NCBI GenBank assembly: GCA_020025375.1
Contig: JAHHSF010000030.1
Span: 1-11,230, forward strand
Length of the DNA: 11,230 bases
Direction of reading: 5' to 3'
From: Oscillospiraceae bacterium
GTDB lineage: Bacteria > Bacillota > Clostridia > Oscillospirales > Oscillospiraceae
Made by a program: the position numbers and the translations under genes. The notes under the pieces were generated by a model that was not told the DNA's origin, did not search any database, and was given only the letters and a program-made list of their open reading frames with translations. Numbering within the stretch: position 1 is the first letter of the stretch; each line of letters starts with the position of its first letter. Positions 4,891 through 11,230 of this stretch are shown here, piece after piece.

Positions 4891-7212
4891 TCAGATATTG
4901 TGCTTGACCCGGTCCCGCTCCTCGGCCCGCTTCCCGTTGTTAAAGCGGTCCAGGGTACCCACAAGGTAACCGGTGATACGGCGGATACGCTCGAAGGGAA
5001 CGTCGTCCTCCTTCCGGCCACAGCCGGGGCACTGATCCCCGATAATGCCGGAGAAGCCACAGACAGGGTCCCGATCCACGGGATGGTTCACCGAGCCGTA
5101 GCCGATGCCGCTCTCCTTCATGCAACGGATGACCTTCTCGAAGGCCTCCAGGTTCTCGGTGGGATCGCCGTCCATTTCGATATAGCTGATGTGTCCGGCG
5201 TTGGTAAGGGCATGATAGGGGGCTTCAATTCTAATCTTCTCATAGGCCGAGATGGGGTAGTACACCGGCACATGGAAGGAGTTGGTGTAATAGTCCCGGT
5301 CGGTGACTCCGGGGATGGAGCCATACCGGGCCCGGTCCATCTTCACGAACCGACCGGAGAGGCCCTCGGCGGGGGTGGCCAGAAGGGAGAAGTTCAGACC
5401 CCGCTTGGCCGACTCGTCCTCCATGCGCTTGCGCATATGGCCGACGATCTCCTGGCCCAGGATGCGGGCCTTCTCGCTCTCGCCGTGGTGCTCGCCGATG
5501 AGGCACTTGAGGGTCTCGGCCAGGCCGATAAAGCCTACGGACAGGGTGCCGTGCTTCAAAACCTCCCGGACCTCGTCGTTCCAGTCCAGCTTTTCGCTGT
5601 CCAGCCACACCCCCTGGCCCATGAGGAAGGGGTAATTGCGCACCCGCTTGCGGCACTGAATCTCAAACCGCTCCAGAAGCTGGTCCACACACAGGTCCAT
5701 CATCCGATCCAGACTTTCAAAGAACTGGTTTATATCCCCCCGGGCCTTGATGGCCAGCCGGGGCAGATTGATGGAGGTGAAGGACAGGTTGCCCCGGCCA
5801 TTGCAGATCTCCCGGTCGGGGTCATAAACATTGCCGATGACCCGGGTGCGGCACCCCATGTAGGCAATCTCGGTCTCGGGGTGGCCGGGCTTGTAATACT
5901 GCAGGTTGAAGGGGGCGTCCAGGAAGCTGAAATTGGGGAAAAGCCGCTTGGCGGAACAGCGGATGGCCAGCTGGAACAGGTCGTAGTTGGGTTCCCCTGG
6001 GTTGTAGTTGATCCCTTCCTTCACCCGGAAAATCTGGATGGGGAAAATGGGGGTCTCTCCATTCCCCAGGCCCTCCTCGGTGGTGAGGAGAATGTTCTTC
6101 ATCACCATCCGACCCTCGGGGGAGGTATCCATACCATAATTGATGGAGGAGAAGGGGGTTTGGGCACCCGCCCTGGAATGCATGGTATTCAGATTGTGAA
6201 TGAGGGCCTCCATGGCCTGGAAGGTGGCCCGGTCGGTCTCTTTATAGGCCCGCTCGTGGGCAAAGCTCTGGCATCGACAGGCGGTGGTCTCATCCAGGCC
6301 GAAAACCTCTATGAGTTTGGGTTGCTCGGCGGCAAAGTAGTCATCGCAGTCCTCCAGGGTGGGGGCAAGGCCAGTCTCCTCCTTCAGGCCGGCGATCATG
6401 GCCTTTACGGCCTGCTCCGGGTCCTCTTGGCCCCCCAGCAGGGCAATGGCCCGGGCCAGGTTCTGCCGATAGAGGCGCACGAATGTCTTGCGCACCCCCT
6501 CGGCCATACCGTAGTCGAAGTTCACCACCGATTGGCCGCCGTGCTGGTCGTTCTGATTGGACTGAATGGCGATACAGCACAGGGCGGCGTAGGAGGCAAT
6601 GTCGTTGGGCTCCCGCAGGGTGCCGTGGCCGGTGGAAAAGCCACCCTTAAACAGCTTGAGGATGTCGATCTGGCAACAGGTGGTGGTGAGGGTGAGAAAG
6701 TCCAGGTCGTGGATGTGGATGTCCCCTTCCCGGTGGGCCCGGGCGTGGTCGGGGTTGAGAACAAACATATCGTAGAACTGCTTGGCACCCTCGGAGCCAA
6801 ACTTGAGCATGGAGCCCATGGCAGTGTCCCCGTCGATGTTGGCGTTCTCCCGCTTGATGTCGGAATCCACCGCATCGGAGTAGGCGATGTCCTCGTAGAT
6901 TTTCATGAGCCGGGTATTCATCTCCCGGGAGCGGGACCGCTCGGAGCGGTAGAGGATGTAGGCCTTAGCGGTCTGGACATAGCCGTTCTCCATGAGGACC
7001 CTCTCTACGATGTCCTGGATGTGCTCCACCTCAGGGTTGGCGATGCCCTCTACTTCCAAAATGGAGGTGACCTCGGCGGCCAGCTTTTTGGCCGTCTCGT
7101 CATAGCCGGGCTTATAGGTGGCATCAAAGGCCTTGGTAATTGCCTTGGCAATCTTCTCCTCACTAAAGGGGGCGCTTCGCCCGTCCCTCTTTCGAATCTC
7201 AGTCACGACCAT
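4891..7212 (-). CDS. nrdD: Anaerobic (class III) ribonucleoside-triphosphate reductase NrdD
   Basis: A 773-residue oxygen-sensitive glycyl radical enzyme that reduces ribonucleotides to deoxyribonucleotides for DNA synthesis without oxygen. Domains seen: an N-terminal ATP-cone (~3-93, starting VTEIRKRDGR), then the catalytic barrel with TTTCCQID (177-183) and MGCRTRV (452-458), which carry the conserved active-site cysteines. The C-terminal glycyl radical loop RRITGYL (Gly748) is followed by RFNNGKRAEERDRVKH. The C-terminal metal site shows only three cysteines (C718, C728, C731: VCGFSG then CPGC) instead of the usual four. The ATG at 7212 is chosen because AAGGAG (7221-7226) lies eight bases upstream; the in-frame ATG at 7254 falls inside the NrdR operator. 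First gene of the nrdD-nrdG-rsmI unit, with promoter and NrdR sites directly upstream. Confidence 0.97.
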   Translation of the reverse strand: MVVTEIRKRDGRSAPFSEEKIAKAITKAFDATYKPGYDETAKKLAAEVTSILEVEGIANPEVEHIQDIVERVLMENGYVQTAKAYILYRSERSRSREMNTRLMKIYEDIAYSDAVDSDIKRENANIDGDTAMGSMLKFGSEGAKQFYDMFVLNPDHARAHREGDIHIHDLDFLTLTTTCCQIDILKLFKGGFSTGHGTLREPNDIASYAALCCIAIQSNQNDQHGGQSVVNFDYGMAEGVRKTFVRLYRQNLARAIALLGGQEDPEQAVKAMIAGLKEETGLAPTLEDCDDYFAAEQPKLIEVFGLDETTACRCQSFAHERAYKETDRATFQAMEALIHNLNTMHSRAGAQTPFSSINYGMDTSPEGRMVMKNILLTTEEGLGNGETPIFPIQIFRVKEGINYNPGEPNYDLFQLAIRCSAKRLFPNFSFLDAPFNLQYYKPGHPETEIAYMGCRTRVIGNVYDPDREICNGRGNLSFTSINLPRLAIKARGDINQFFESLDRMMDLCVDQLLERFEIQCRKRVRNYPFLMGQGVWLDSEKLDWNDEVREVLKHGTLSVGFIGLAETLKCLIGEHHGESEKARILGQEIVGHMRKRMEDESAKRGLNFSLLATPAEGLSGRFVKMDRARYGSIPGVTDRDYYTNSFHVPVYYPISAYEKIRIEAPYHALTNAGHISYIEMDGDPTENLEAFEKVIRCMKESGIGYGSVNHPVDRDPVCGFSGIIGDQCPGCGRKEDDVPFERIRRITGYLVGTLDRFNNGKRAEERDRVKHNI

Positions 7213-7245
7213 GGTTTTATCTCCTTTTGCGCTCTTCTTTTGCAC

Positions 7246-7261
7246 ACACAACATCTTGTGT
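7246..7261. promoter_or_regulatory. NrdR box upstream of nrdD
   Basis: ACACAACATCTTGTGT matches the published NrdR palindrome ACACWATATATWGTGT at 14 of 16 positions. It lies in the nrdD leader, about 17-32 bases after the predicted transcription start. NrdR is the zinc-finger/ATP-cone repressor of ribonucleotide reductase genes in most bacteria, so this is the expected operator. Confidence 0.82.
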
Positions 7262-7283
7262 TCCTTATTCTTACAGCGTTATT

Positions 7284-7313
7284 ATCATACAGCATTTAGT
7301 ACGTCCTCGTCAA
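7284..7313 (-). promoter_or_regulatory. Promoter of the nrdD-nrdG-rsmI unit
   Basis: Read leftward: TTGACG (7313-7308, five of six -35 bases), an 18-bp spacer, then TATGAT (7289-7284, five of six -10 bases). The predicted start near 7277 gives a ~65-nt leader that contains the strong NrdR box and the nrdD ribosome binding site. Confidence 0.72.
7287..7302. promoter_or_regulatory. Possible second, degenerate NrdR box overlapping the nrdD promoter
   Basis: ATACAGCATTTAGTAC keeps about 10 of 16 consensus positions, including the AC...AT...GT core. It begins 41 bp from the first box, close to four helical turns; NrdR sites usually occur in pairs on the same DNA face. It covers the promoter spacer and the edge of the -10. 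Its weak match makes this tentative. Confidence 0.4.
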
Positions 7314-7476
7314 GGGGGGAACCTCCCTTTCCCAGCCTTTTCAGCCGCCAAAAAAAAACAGTCGTTTTTGTTGGTTTTTTCTGTTTGACACAAAAAAGAA
7401 TCGCTGAATCGCTGTTAAAAAAGGCGAAGAGAAGGGAAGCCTTTTCTCCTATGAAAACGCCCCCTGTTCAGAAATA
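7314..7476. other. AT-rich gene-free stretch upstream of the nrdD promoter
   Basis: The non-coding gap between nrdD (start 7212) and the next gene (ends 7524) is 311 bp. Beyond the promoter, NrdR sites and terminator listed separately, this part is far more AT-rich than the genes around it. It has a nine-A run (7350-7358), T-runs at 7364-7380, and an exact 8-bp tandem duplication GAATCGCT x2 (7398-7413). No coding signal or RNA gene was seen. The A/T tracts could bend DNA upstream of the nrdD promoter (inference). Confidence 0.5.
7398..7413. repeat. 8-bp perfect tandem duplication
   Basis: GAATCGCT is present twice in a row with a further G continuing the pattern. It lies in non-coding DNA between two transcription units; probably replication slippage, no function evident. 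Confidence 0.6.
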
Positions 7477-7507
7477 GAAAAAGAGCGTCAAGTGATTTTG
7501 ACGCTCT
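7477..7507 (-). terminator. Terminator of the DUF1934-argS-methyltransferase unit
   Basis: Read leftward, AGAGCGTCAA (7507-7498) pairs perfectly with TTGACGCTCT (7491-7482) around a six-base loop, followed by a T-rich tail (complement of 7477-7482). It lies 17 bp after the stop codon at 7524. Confidence 0.9.
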
Positions 7508-7523
7508 CTCTATCACAGTACGA

Positions 7524-8381
7524 TCAGCCCATATTTTTTACCAGCGGCAACTGGAGGGTGTCCACCGCTTTGCGCAGGGCGGCAATCTTCTCCGGCCCGG
7601 TGTGGCAACAGCCGCCAAAGAGCCGCACCCCAAGTTTCCCATATTTCTCCGCCCAGGCGGCAAGCTGTTCGGGGGTAACACCCTCGGTACTGGGCTGGGC
7701 CACAAGGGGGATGGCGGCATAGGGGGCCAGCCGTTCCAGCTGTTCGGCGGTCACATTGGGAGCCGTGCAATTAAGGCCGAAGGCGGCGGCTCCCATGCCC
7801 TGCATCACGATGAGGGCGGCAAGCACATCCACCCCGGCAGGGGTGCGGCCTTCCCCGTCACAGTAAAAGGTGACCGCCACCGGCTTACCAGGGTCGGTCT
7901 CCTTCACCGCCAGCAGGGCGGCCCGGGCCTCGGCCATGTCCATCATGGTCTCGATAAGGTACAGGTCTACCCCTGCCTCCTTGAGGGCCCGGACCTGGTC
8001 CTTGTAGTTGTCCACCACGGACTCGAACCGGCCCTCCCGAACACAGACCTCCCCCAGCCCGCAGGGGGCCAGGTTGCCCGCCACCAGCGCCTTCTCCCCT
8101 GCGACTTCACGGGTGAGGGCCACCAGGCGTCGGTTGTATTCCTCCGTCCTGTTCCCCAGGCCGAACCGCTCCAGGCTGGCGGGGTTGGCCCCGAAGGTGG
8201 GTGCGGTGAGAAGGTCGGCCCCGGCGGCCAGATAGGCCCGCTGGAGTTCCTCCAGCGCCTGGGGATGCTCTAAAATCCACTGCTCGGTACAGGCTCCCTG
8301 AGGCATACCCCGGGCAAGAAGCTCGGTACCGGTCGCGCCGTCCAGGAGGGACGGCAGTCGCAAGGAAATTTCGGCGTTCAT
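7524..8381 (-). CDS. Homocysteine S-methyltransferase domain protein (stand-alone MetH N-terminal-type module)
   Basis: A 285-residue protein of the homocysteine-binding methyltransferase fold. It shows LLDGATGTELLARG (12-25), AGADLLTAPTFGANPASLERFGL (53-75), and the zinc-binding cysteines of the family: GLNCTAPN (Cys205) and GGCCHTGPEKI (Cys258, Cys259). These bind and activate the homocysteine thiol for methyl transfer to methionine. There is no folate-binding, cobalamin-binding or reactivation domain, so it is either a stand-alone enzyme using a small methyl donor (MmuM/BHMT type) or one subunit of a split cobalamin-dependent methionine synthase; sequence style leans to the MetH type (inference). 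The ATG at 8381 is chosen because GGAGG (8387-8391) lies five bases upstream; a TTG nine codons earlier lacks such a site. It starts 33 bp after argS and ends at a strong terminator, making it last in the unit. Confidence 0.85.
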   Translation of the reverse strand: MNAEISLRLPSLLDGATGTELLARGMPQGACTEQWILEHPQALEELQRAYLAAGADLLTAPTFGANPASLERFGLGNRTEEYNRRLVALTREVAGEKALVAGNLAPCGLGEVCVREGRFESVVDNYKDQVRALKEAGVDLYLIETMMDMAEARAALLAVKETDPGKPVAVTFYCDGEGRTPAGVDVLAALIVMQGMGAAAFGLNCTAPNVTAEQLERLAPYAAIPLVAQPSTEGVTPEQLAAWAEKYGKLGVRLFGGCCHTGPEKIAALRKAVDTLQLPLVKNMG

Positions 8382-8414
8382 AAAAACCTCCATGCGGGCT
8401 ACCAGCAATCTCCC

Positions 8415-10163
8415 TTACATCTTCTCGGGGGCAGCGACCCCCAGCAGATCCAGGCAGTTGGCGATGACGCTCCGGGTGGCATCAGCCAGCTTGAGCCGGG
8501 CGGCCAGGACCTTATCGTCCTCCCCCAGGATGCGGTCGGCGTTATAGAAACGGTGGAAGTCTCCGGCCACCGTGAGCAGATAGCGGTTGATGCGGGAGGG
8601 GTCGTAGTCCCGGGCGGCCAAGCGGATCTCCTCAGGAAGCTGGGCCAGGCTCTTCAGAAGGGCCAGCTCCTCGGCGGAGGCATACACCCCGGCATCCACC
8701 ATGTTGGCGGCGGGGACAATGTGCCCCTCCTCGGCCAGGCGGGCCAGCAGGGAGCAGATGCGGGCGTGGGCGTATTGGACGTAGTAGACCGGGTTCTCGC
8801 TGTCCTGACGGACGGCAAGGTCCAGGTCGAAGTCCAGGGGGCTGGTGGAGGTCCGGGAGTTGAAGAAGTACCGGGCGGCATCCACGCTGATCTCGTCCAG
8901 GAGGTCGTGGAGGGCGATGGCCTTGCCGGAGCGCTTGCTCATGCGGACGGGCTTACCGTCCTGCAGGAGGTTCACCAGTTGCATGAGCACCACCACCAGG
9001 CGGTGGGAGCCATCCAGGCCCAGGCCGTCCAGGGCGGCTTGGAGACGGGCCACATGGCCGTGGTGGTCGGCGCCCCAGATGTTGATGGCCTTATCAAAGT
9101 GCCGCTCAGCCAGCTTGTTCCGGTGGTAGGCGATGTCGGCGGCAAAATAGGTGTAGAAGCCGTTCTGGCGGCGGAGCACATCGTCCTTCAGGTCCAGCTT
9201 GTCCACCTGCTCCCGGGTCTTGCCCTCCCGGATATACTTCTCCTTAAGGAGCTGGGTGGTATTGAGCCAGAGGGCGCCGTCCTTCTCGTAGGTCCAGCCG
9301 TTTTCAGTGAGCATCTGAACGGTCTCGGCCACATAGCCGGACTCGTGGAGGGTGGACTCGTAGAACCACTGGTCGTACTCGATGCCGTACTTCTTCAAAT
9401 CCGCCTTCATCTTTGGAATGTTGTTGGCCAGGCCAAACTCTGCCATGGCGGTCTCCCAGGCTTCCTGAGAGGTCTGGCCGGGGAAGTCCCCCGCCTGGGC
9501 CAAAAAGCTCTGGGCCAGCTCCTTGATGTCGTCTCCGTGATAGCCCTCCTCGGGGAAGGGGTAGTTCTCCTCTCCCACGGTGAGCTGCATACACCGGGCG
9601 TAAATAGAGTTGGCGAACTTGGCGATTTGGTTGCCGGCATCGTTCACGTAAAATTCCTTCCAGGTATCGAACCCGGCCCGGTCCAGAACATTGGCCAGGG
9701 TGTCACCCAGCACGCCGCCCCGGGCGTTGCCCATGTGCATGGGGCCGGTGGGATTGGCGGAGACGAACTCCACCATCACCCTCTCCTTCTTCCCCTCCTC
9801 CAGGGCGCCATAGGTCATGCCCTCGGTCTCGATGGCGGAGAGGACCTCACCAAACCAGCGGGTGCCCAGGCGGAAGTTGAGAAAGCCGGGTCCGGCCATC
9901 TCCACATGGTCAAAGTAGCTTCCCTCCAGCTCCAGGTTGTCCATCAAAATCTGGGCCAGCGCCCGGGGATTCTGCCCCAGGGCCTTGGCCCCGGCCAGGG
10001 CAAAGGAGGTGGCGTAGTCCCCCATCTTGGTATCCTTGGGGATGTCCACGCTCCCATGGATGACGGCTCCGCCAGGGAGAAGCCCCTTGGCGGCGGCCTT
10101 TTCATAGGCGCTCTGGGTCAGGGCGGCCACTTGTTCCTTGGCACTTGCGATCAGATTGCTCAT
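8415..10163 (-). CDS. argS: Arginyl-tRNA synthetase
   Basis: A 582-residue class I aminoacyl-tRNA synthetase that charges tRNA-Arg with arginine. Order of domains: N-terminal Add-1-type domain with GDYATSFAL (~48-56); Rossmann catalytic core with the HIGH-equivalent NPTGPMHMGNARGG (HMGN at 143-146); FYVNDAGNQI (171-180); the KMSKS-equivalent VRMSKRSGKA (408-413); then the helical anticodon-binding DALR domain starting near YVQYAHARICSLL (461-473) and ending in the typical GVAAPEKM tail. Length is standard. The ATG at 10163 has AAAGGTGA (10171-10178) seven bases upstream. It follows the DUF1934 gene by 33 bp, the same neighbour relation seen in B. subtilis (ywiB-argS), and is followed by the methyltransferase gene; all three likely share the promoter at 10750-10778. 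Confidence 0.97.
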   Translation of the reverse strand: MSNLIASAKEQVAALTQSAYEKAAAKGLLPGGAVIHGSVDIPKDTKMGDYATSFALAGAKALGQNPRALAQILMDNLELEGSYFDHVEMAGPGFLNFRLGTRWFGEVLSAIETEGMTYGALEEGKKERVMVEFVSANPTGPMHMGNARGGVLGDTLANVLDRAGFDTWKEFYVNDAGNQIAKFANSIYARCMQLTVGEENYPFPEEGYHGDDIKELAQSFLAQAGDFPGQTSQEAWETAMAEFGLANNIPKMKADLKKYGIEYDQWFYESTLHESGYVAETVQMLTENGWTYEKDGALWLNTTQLLKEKYIREGKTREQVDKLDLKDDVLRRQNGFYTYFAADIAYHRNKLAERHFDKAINIWGADHHGHVARLQAALDGLGLDGSHRLVVVLMQLVNLLQDGKPVRMSKRSGKAIALHDLLDEISVDAARYFFNSRTSTSPLDFDLDLAVRQDSENPVYYVQYAHARICSLLARLAEEGHIVPAANMVDAGVYASAEELALLKSLAQLPEEIRLAARDYDPSRINRYLLTVAGDFHRFYNADRILGEDDKVLAARLKLADATRSVIANCLDLLGVAAPEKM

Positions 10164-10196
10164 TCGTAAATCACCTTTATCTTAAAATATTTCTAT

Positions 10197-10643
10197 TTAC
10201 TGCTTGATGCCCCGGTTGTCCTCCCGTACCTTGATATGGAAGATATTCTGTCCCGCCAGGGCGTGGTCCAGCTCGATGGCGTAGTCGATCTCCAGCTCGC
10301 CGCCCTGCATCCCCAGGGTATTACGGACCCGGTTGGCCCGGATGCCCACCGACAGGTCCCCCACCGGTGTCTGATAGAGGGACAGGTGCCGCCGCCCCTC
10401 CTCAAAGACCATCTGGGAATTCACCTGTCCCGTGCGCAGGAGGATGACCCGGCCGGTCTTCTCCACCTGAAAGGTGGTGAGGGTGCCTTCCATGCCGGTA
10501 AGCTCACTCTCCTGGTAGGAGAGGGTAAGGCCGTCCTCTCCGCAGTCCAACAGACGGCCCTGGGTCACCAGCTCAATGGTATCCTCCTCCAACCCTTCGT
10601 ATGCTTGCATTCCCTTAATGGAGATGATAACGTTCTTTTCCAT
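10197..10643 (-). CDS. DUF1934 (YwiB-like) beta-barrel protein of unknown function
   Basis: A 148-residue soluble protein with no signal peptide or membrane segment. Alternating hydrophobic strands, the start MEKNVIISIKGMQ, the central SYQESELTGMEGTLTTFQVE, the VILLRTGQVNSQMVFEEG segment and the late YAIELDH pattern match the DUF1934/YwiB family, small calycin-like beta-barrels. No catalytic motif is recognisable and the biochemical role is not known. The ATG at 10643 has GAGGAA (10649-10654) five bases upstream. It lies directly before argS, as ywiB does in B. subtilis; this conserved pairing hints at a link to translation or arginine metabolism, but that is inference. It is first gene of its unit, preceded by a structured ~100-nt leader and a perfect-consensus promoter. 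Confidence 0.85.
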   Translation of the reverse strand: MEKNVIISIKGMQAYEGLEEDTIELVTQGRLLDCGEDGLTLSYQESELTGMEGTLTTFQVEKTGRVILLRTGQVNSQMVFEEGRRHLSLYQTPVGDLSVGIRANRVRNTLGMQGGELEIDYAIELDHALAGQNIFHIKVREDNRGIKQ

Positions 10644-10684
10644 GTACGTTCCTCGCTTGCCATTTATCAGGCTAAAAATGCCAT

Positions 10685-10722
10685 CTTTTTCAGCCGCCTG
10701 CAGGGCGGGAAAAAGGGCTGAA
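10685..10722 (-). promoter_or_regulatory. Structured leader with competing hairpins before DUF1934-argS
   Basis: Read leftward, the leader can form CTTTTTC/GAAAAAG plus CCGCC/GGCGG around a CTGCA loop (10685-10715), or TTCAGCC/GGCTGAA (10716-10722 with 10689-10695). The GGCTGAAAAA arm can alternatively pair with a downstream TTTTTAGCC (10672-10680). These folds exclude each other. None is followed by a clean T-run and no T-box core sequence is present, so an attenuation role is only a possibility. Confidence 0.4.
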
Positions 10723-10735
10723 CTTCAATATCGTT

Positions 10736-10748
10736 GCCGCGTAGCGGC
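10736..10748 (-). other. Small GC hairpin at the predicted transcription start
   Basis: GCCGC and GCGGC form a perfect 5-bp stem with a three-base loop immediately after the -10 box of the promoter at 10750-10778. It could act as a 5'-end stabilising hairpin of the mRNA, depending on the exact start site. Confidence 0.45.
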
Positions 10749-10749
10749 T

Positions 10750-10778
10750 ATTATATAAAGAATCTCAATACTTGTCAA
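10750..10778 (-). promoter_or_regulatory. Perfect-consensus sigma-A promoter for the DUF1934-argS unit
   Basis: Read leftward: TTGACA (10778-10773), a 17-bp spacer, and TATAAT (10755-10750), identical to the housekeeping consensus in both boxes and spacing. The -35 overlaps the last codons of murI (Ile-Asp-Lys); the -10 lies ten bases past the murI stop. Expected start is near 10743, about 100 nt before the DUF1934 ATG. Confidence 0.85.
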
Positions 10779-11230
10779 TGTCTACCCGCTCCACCTGGGT
10801 GCCAACTTGGCGGCCCAGGAACCGGGAGGCCAGGGCGGCAAAGTTTTCCACCGTGTCGCTGACGTAGTACCGGCTCGTTCCGGCCTCTCCCGCCGGAGCC
10901 AGGCGGCCGTCTTTCGCCAGCTCCTCGGCCACCTGCCGGGCGCAGGCTGCCCCCACGTCAATGAGAGTCACACCGGGCCCCATGCAGGCCCCGATGACCT
11001 GTGCCAGAAGAGGGTAATGGGTACAGCCCAGGATGAGGGTGTCCACCCCGGCGGCCTTCACCGGGGTCAGATAGTCGGCGCAGACCTGCTCGATGACCAC
11101 ATCCCCGGGCTCGGTCCGGCCGTTTTCCACCAGGGGGACGAAAAGGGGGCAGGCCTGGGCAGTCACCCGGACTGCTGGGTCCAGAGCCGCCATGGCCCGC
11201 TCGTAGGCCCCGGAGCGAATGGTGGCCGCC
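10765..11230 (-). CDS. murI: Glutamate racemase, C-terminal part (5' end outside window)
   Basis: The last ~154 residues of MurI, the cytoplasmic enzyme that converts L-glutamate to D-glutamate for peptidoglycan. The frame is open to the right edge, so the ATG near 11193 is internal. Visible family motifs: ATIRSGAYERA at the start, QACPLFVPLVENG, and the second catalytic region LILGCTHYPLL, where the Cys and following His act on one face of the substrate. This is followed by VTLIDVGAACARQVAEEL. The N-terminal half with the first catalytic Cys lies beyond the window. The 3' end carries the -35 box of the next unit's promoter within its coding sequence. No terminator was recognised after the stop, so some read-through into DUF1934-argS is likely. 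Confidence 0.93.
   Translation of the reverse strand, partial: AATIRSGAYERAMAALDPAVRVTAQACPLFVPLVENGRTEPGDVVIEQVCADYLTPVKAAGVDTLILGCTHYPLLAQVIGACMGPGVTLIDVGAACARQVAEELAKDGRLAPAGEAGTSRYYVSDTVENFAALASRFLGRQVGTQVERVDIDKY

Noticed and set aside
4824..5060. N-terminal extension of nrdG by 79 codons
   Set aside because: It overlaps the end of nrdD and the intercistronic hairpin and is low-complexity; the ATG at 4823 has a good RBS and gives the family-typical N-terminus.
7213..7254. Upstream nrdD start at 7254
   Set aside because: That ATG lies inside the NrdR palindrome and adds 14 residues atypical of the ATP-cone start; the ATG at 7212 has a better-placed RBS. An AAGGA upstream of 7254 means it cannot be fully excluded.
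4765..7299. Very long open frame on the plus strand opposite nrdD/nrdG
   Set aside because: Antisense shadow of nrdD; composition is repetitive Gly/Leu/Val/His with no recognisable domain or ribosome binding site.
7385..7413. Plus-strand promoter starting from a perfect TTGACA at 7385-7390
   Set aside because: No acceptable -10 at 16-18 bp spacing and no plus-strand gene follows.
8553..10169. Long open frame on the plus strand opposite argS
   Set aside because: Antisense shadow; the argS frame has all class I synthetase motifs.
10644..10749. T-box riboswitch before argS
   Set aside because: The leader is only ~100 nt and lacks the conserved T-box core sequence and a terminator with T-run.
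1..11230. tRNA, rRNA, CRISPR array, insertion sequence or prophage genes
   Set aside because: None seen: no regularly spaced repeats, no cloverleaf-like segment, no transposase, integrase or phage protein motifs on either strand.

Overview
The window reads as ordinary chromosomal housekeeping DNA from an anaerobic, GC-rich Firmicute. Codon use, the clean AGGAGG-type ribosome binding sites, the class III ribonucleotide reductase (nrdD/nrdG) with an NrdR operator, and the DUF1934-argS pairing together suggest a Clostridia member, most likely an Oscillospiraceae/Flavonifractor-type gut anaerobe. That placement is inferred from protein style only; no database search was done.

Left part (1-3398, plus strand): the 3' end of a large YhaN/SbcC-like coiled-coil ATPase. 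After a weak terminator and a candidate promoter comes a two-gene unit joined stop-to-start: a stand-alone GlmU-type nucleotidyltransferase and an M55 (DppA-type) D-aminopeptidase. A 176-bp gap packed with inverted repeats, including a perfect 20-bp palindrome, precedes a type I signal peptidase. A strong, symmetrical hairpin (3409-3442) sits between the converging signal peptidase and rsmI genes and can terminate both.

Middle part (3452-7313, minus strand): an nrdD-nrdG-rsmI unit is read leftward from a good promoter (7308-7313 / 7284-7289). A near-consensus NrdR box lies just downstream of the promoter, and a degenerate second box overlaps the promoter spacer. A long T-tailed hairpin separates nrdD from nrdG and probably sets their ratio. 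rsmI follows nrdG by 13 bp. The upstream region 7314-7476 is AT-rich and holds no recognisable gene.

Right part (7477-11230, minus strand): murI (glutamate racemase, cut by the window edge) is followed by a second unit, DUF1934-argS-homocysteine methyltransferase domain protein, ending in a clear terminator (7477-7507). This unit has a perfect-consensus TTGACA-17-TATAAT promoter whose -35 lies inside the last codons of murI. Its roughly 100-nt leader can fold into competing hairpins.

No mobile element, CRISPR array, tRNA, rRNA or obvious new defence or biosynthetic system is visible. The items most worth following up are regulatory: the paired NrdR sites, the nrdD/nrdG intercistronic hairpin, the structured argS-unit leader, and the palindromic intergenic element before the signal peptidase gene.
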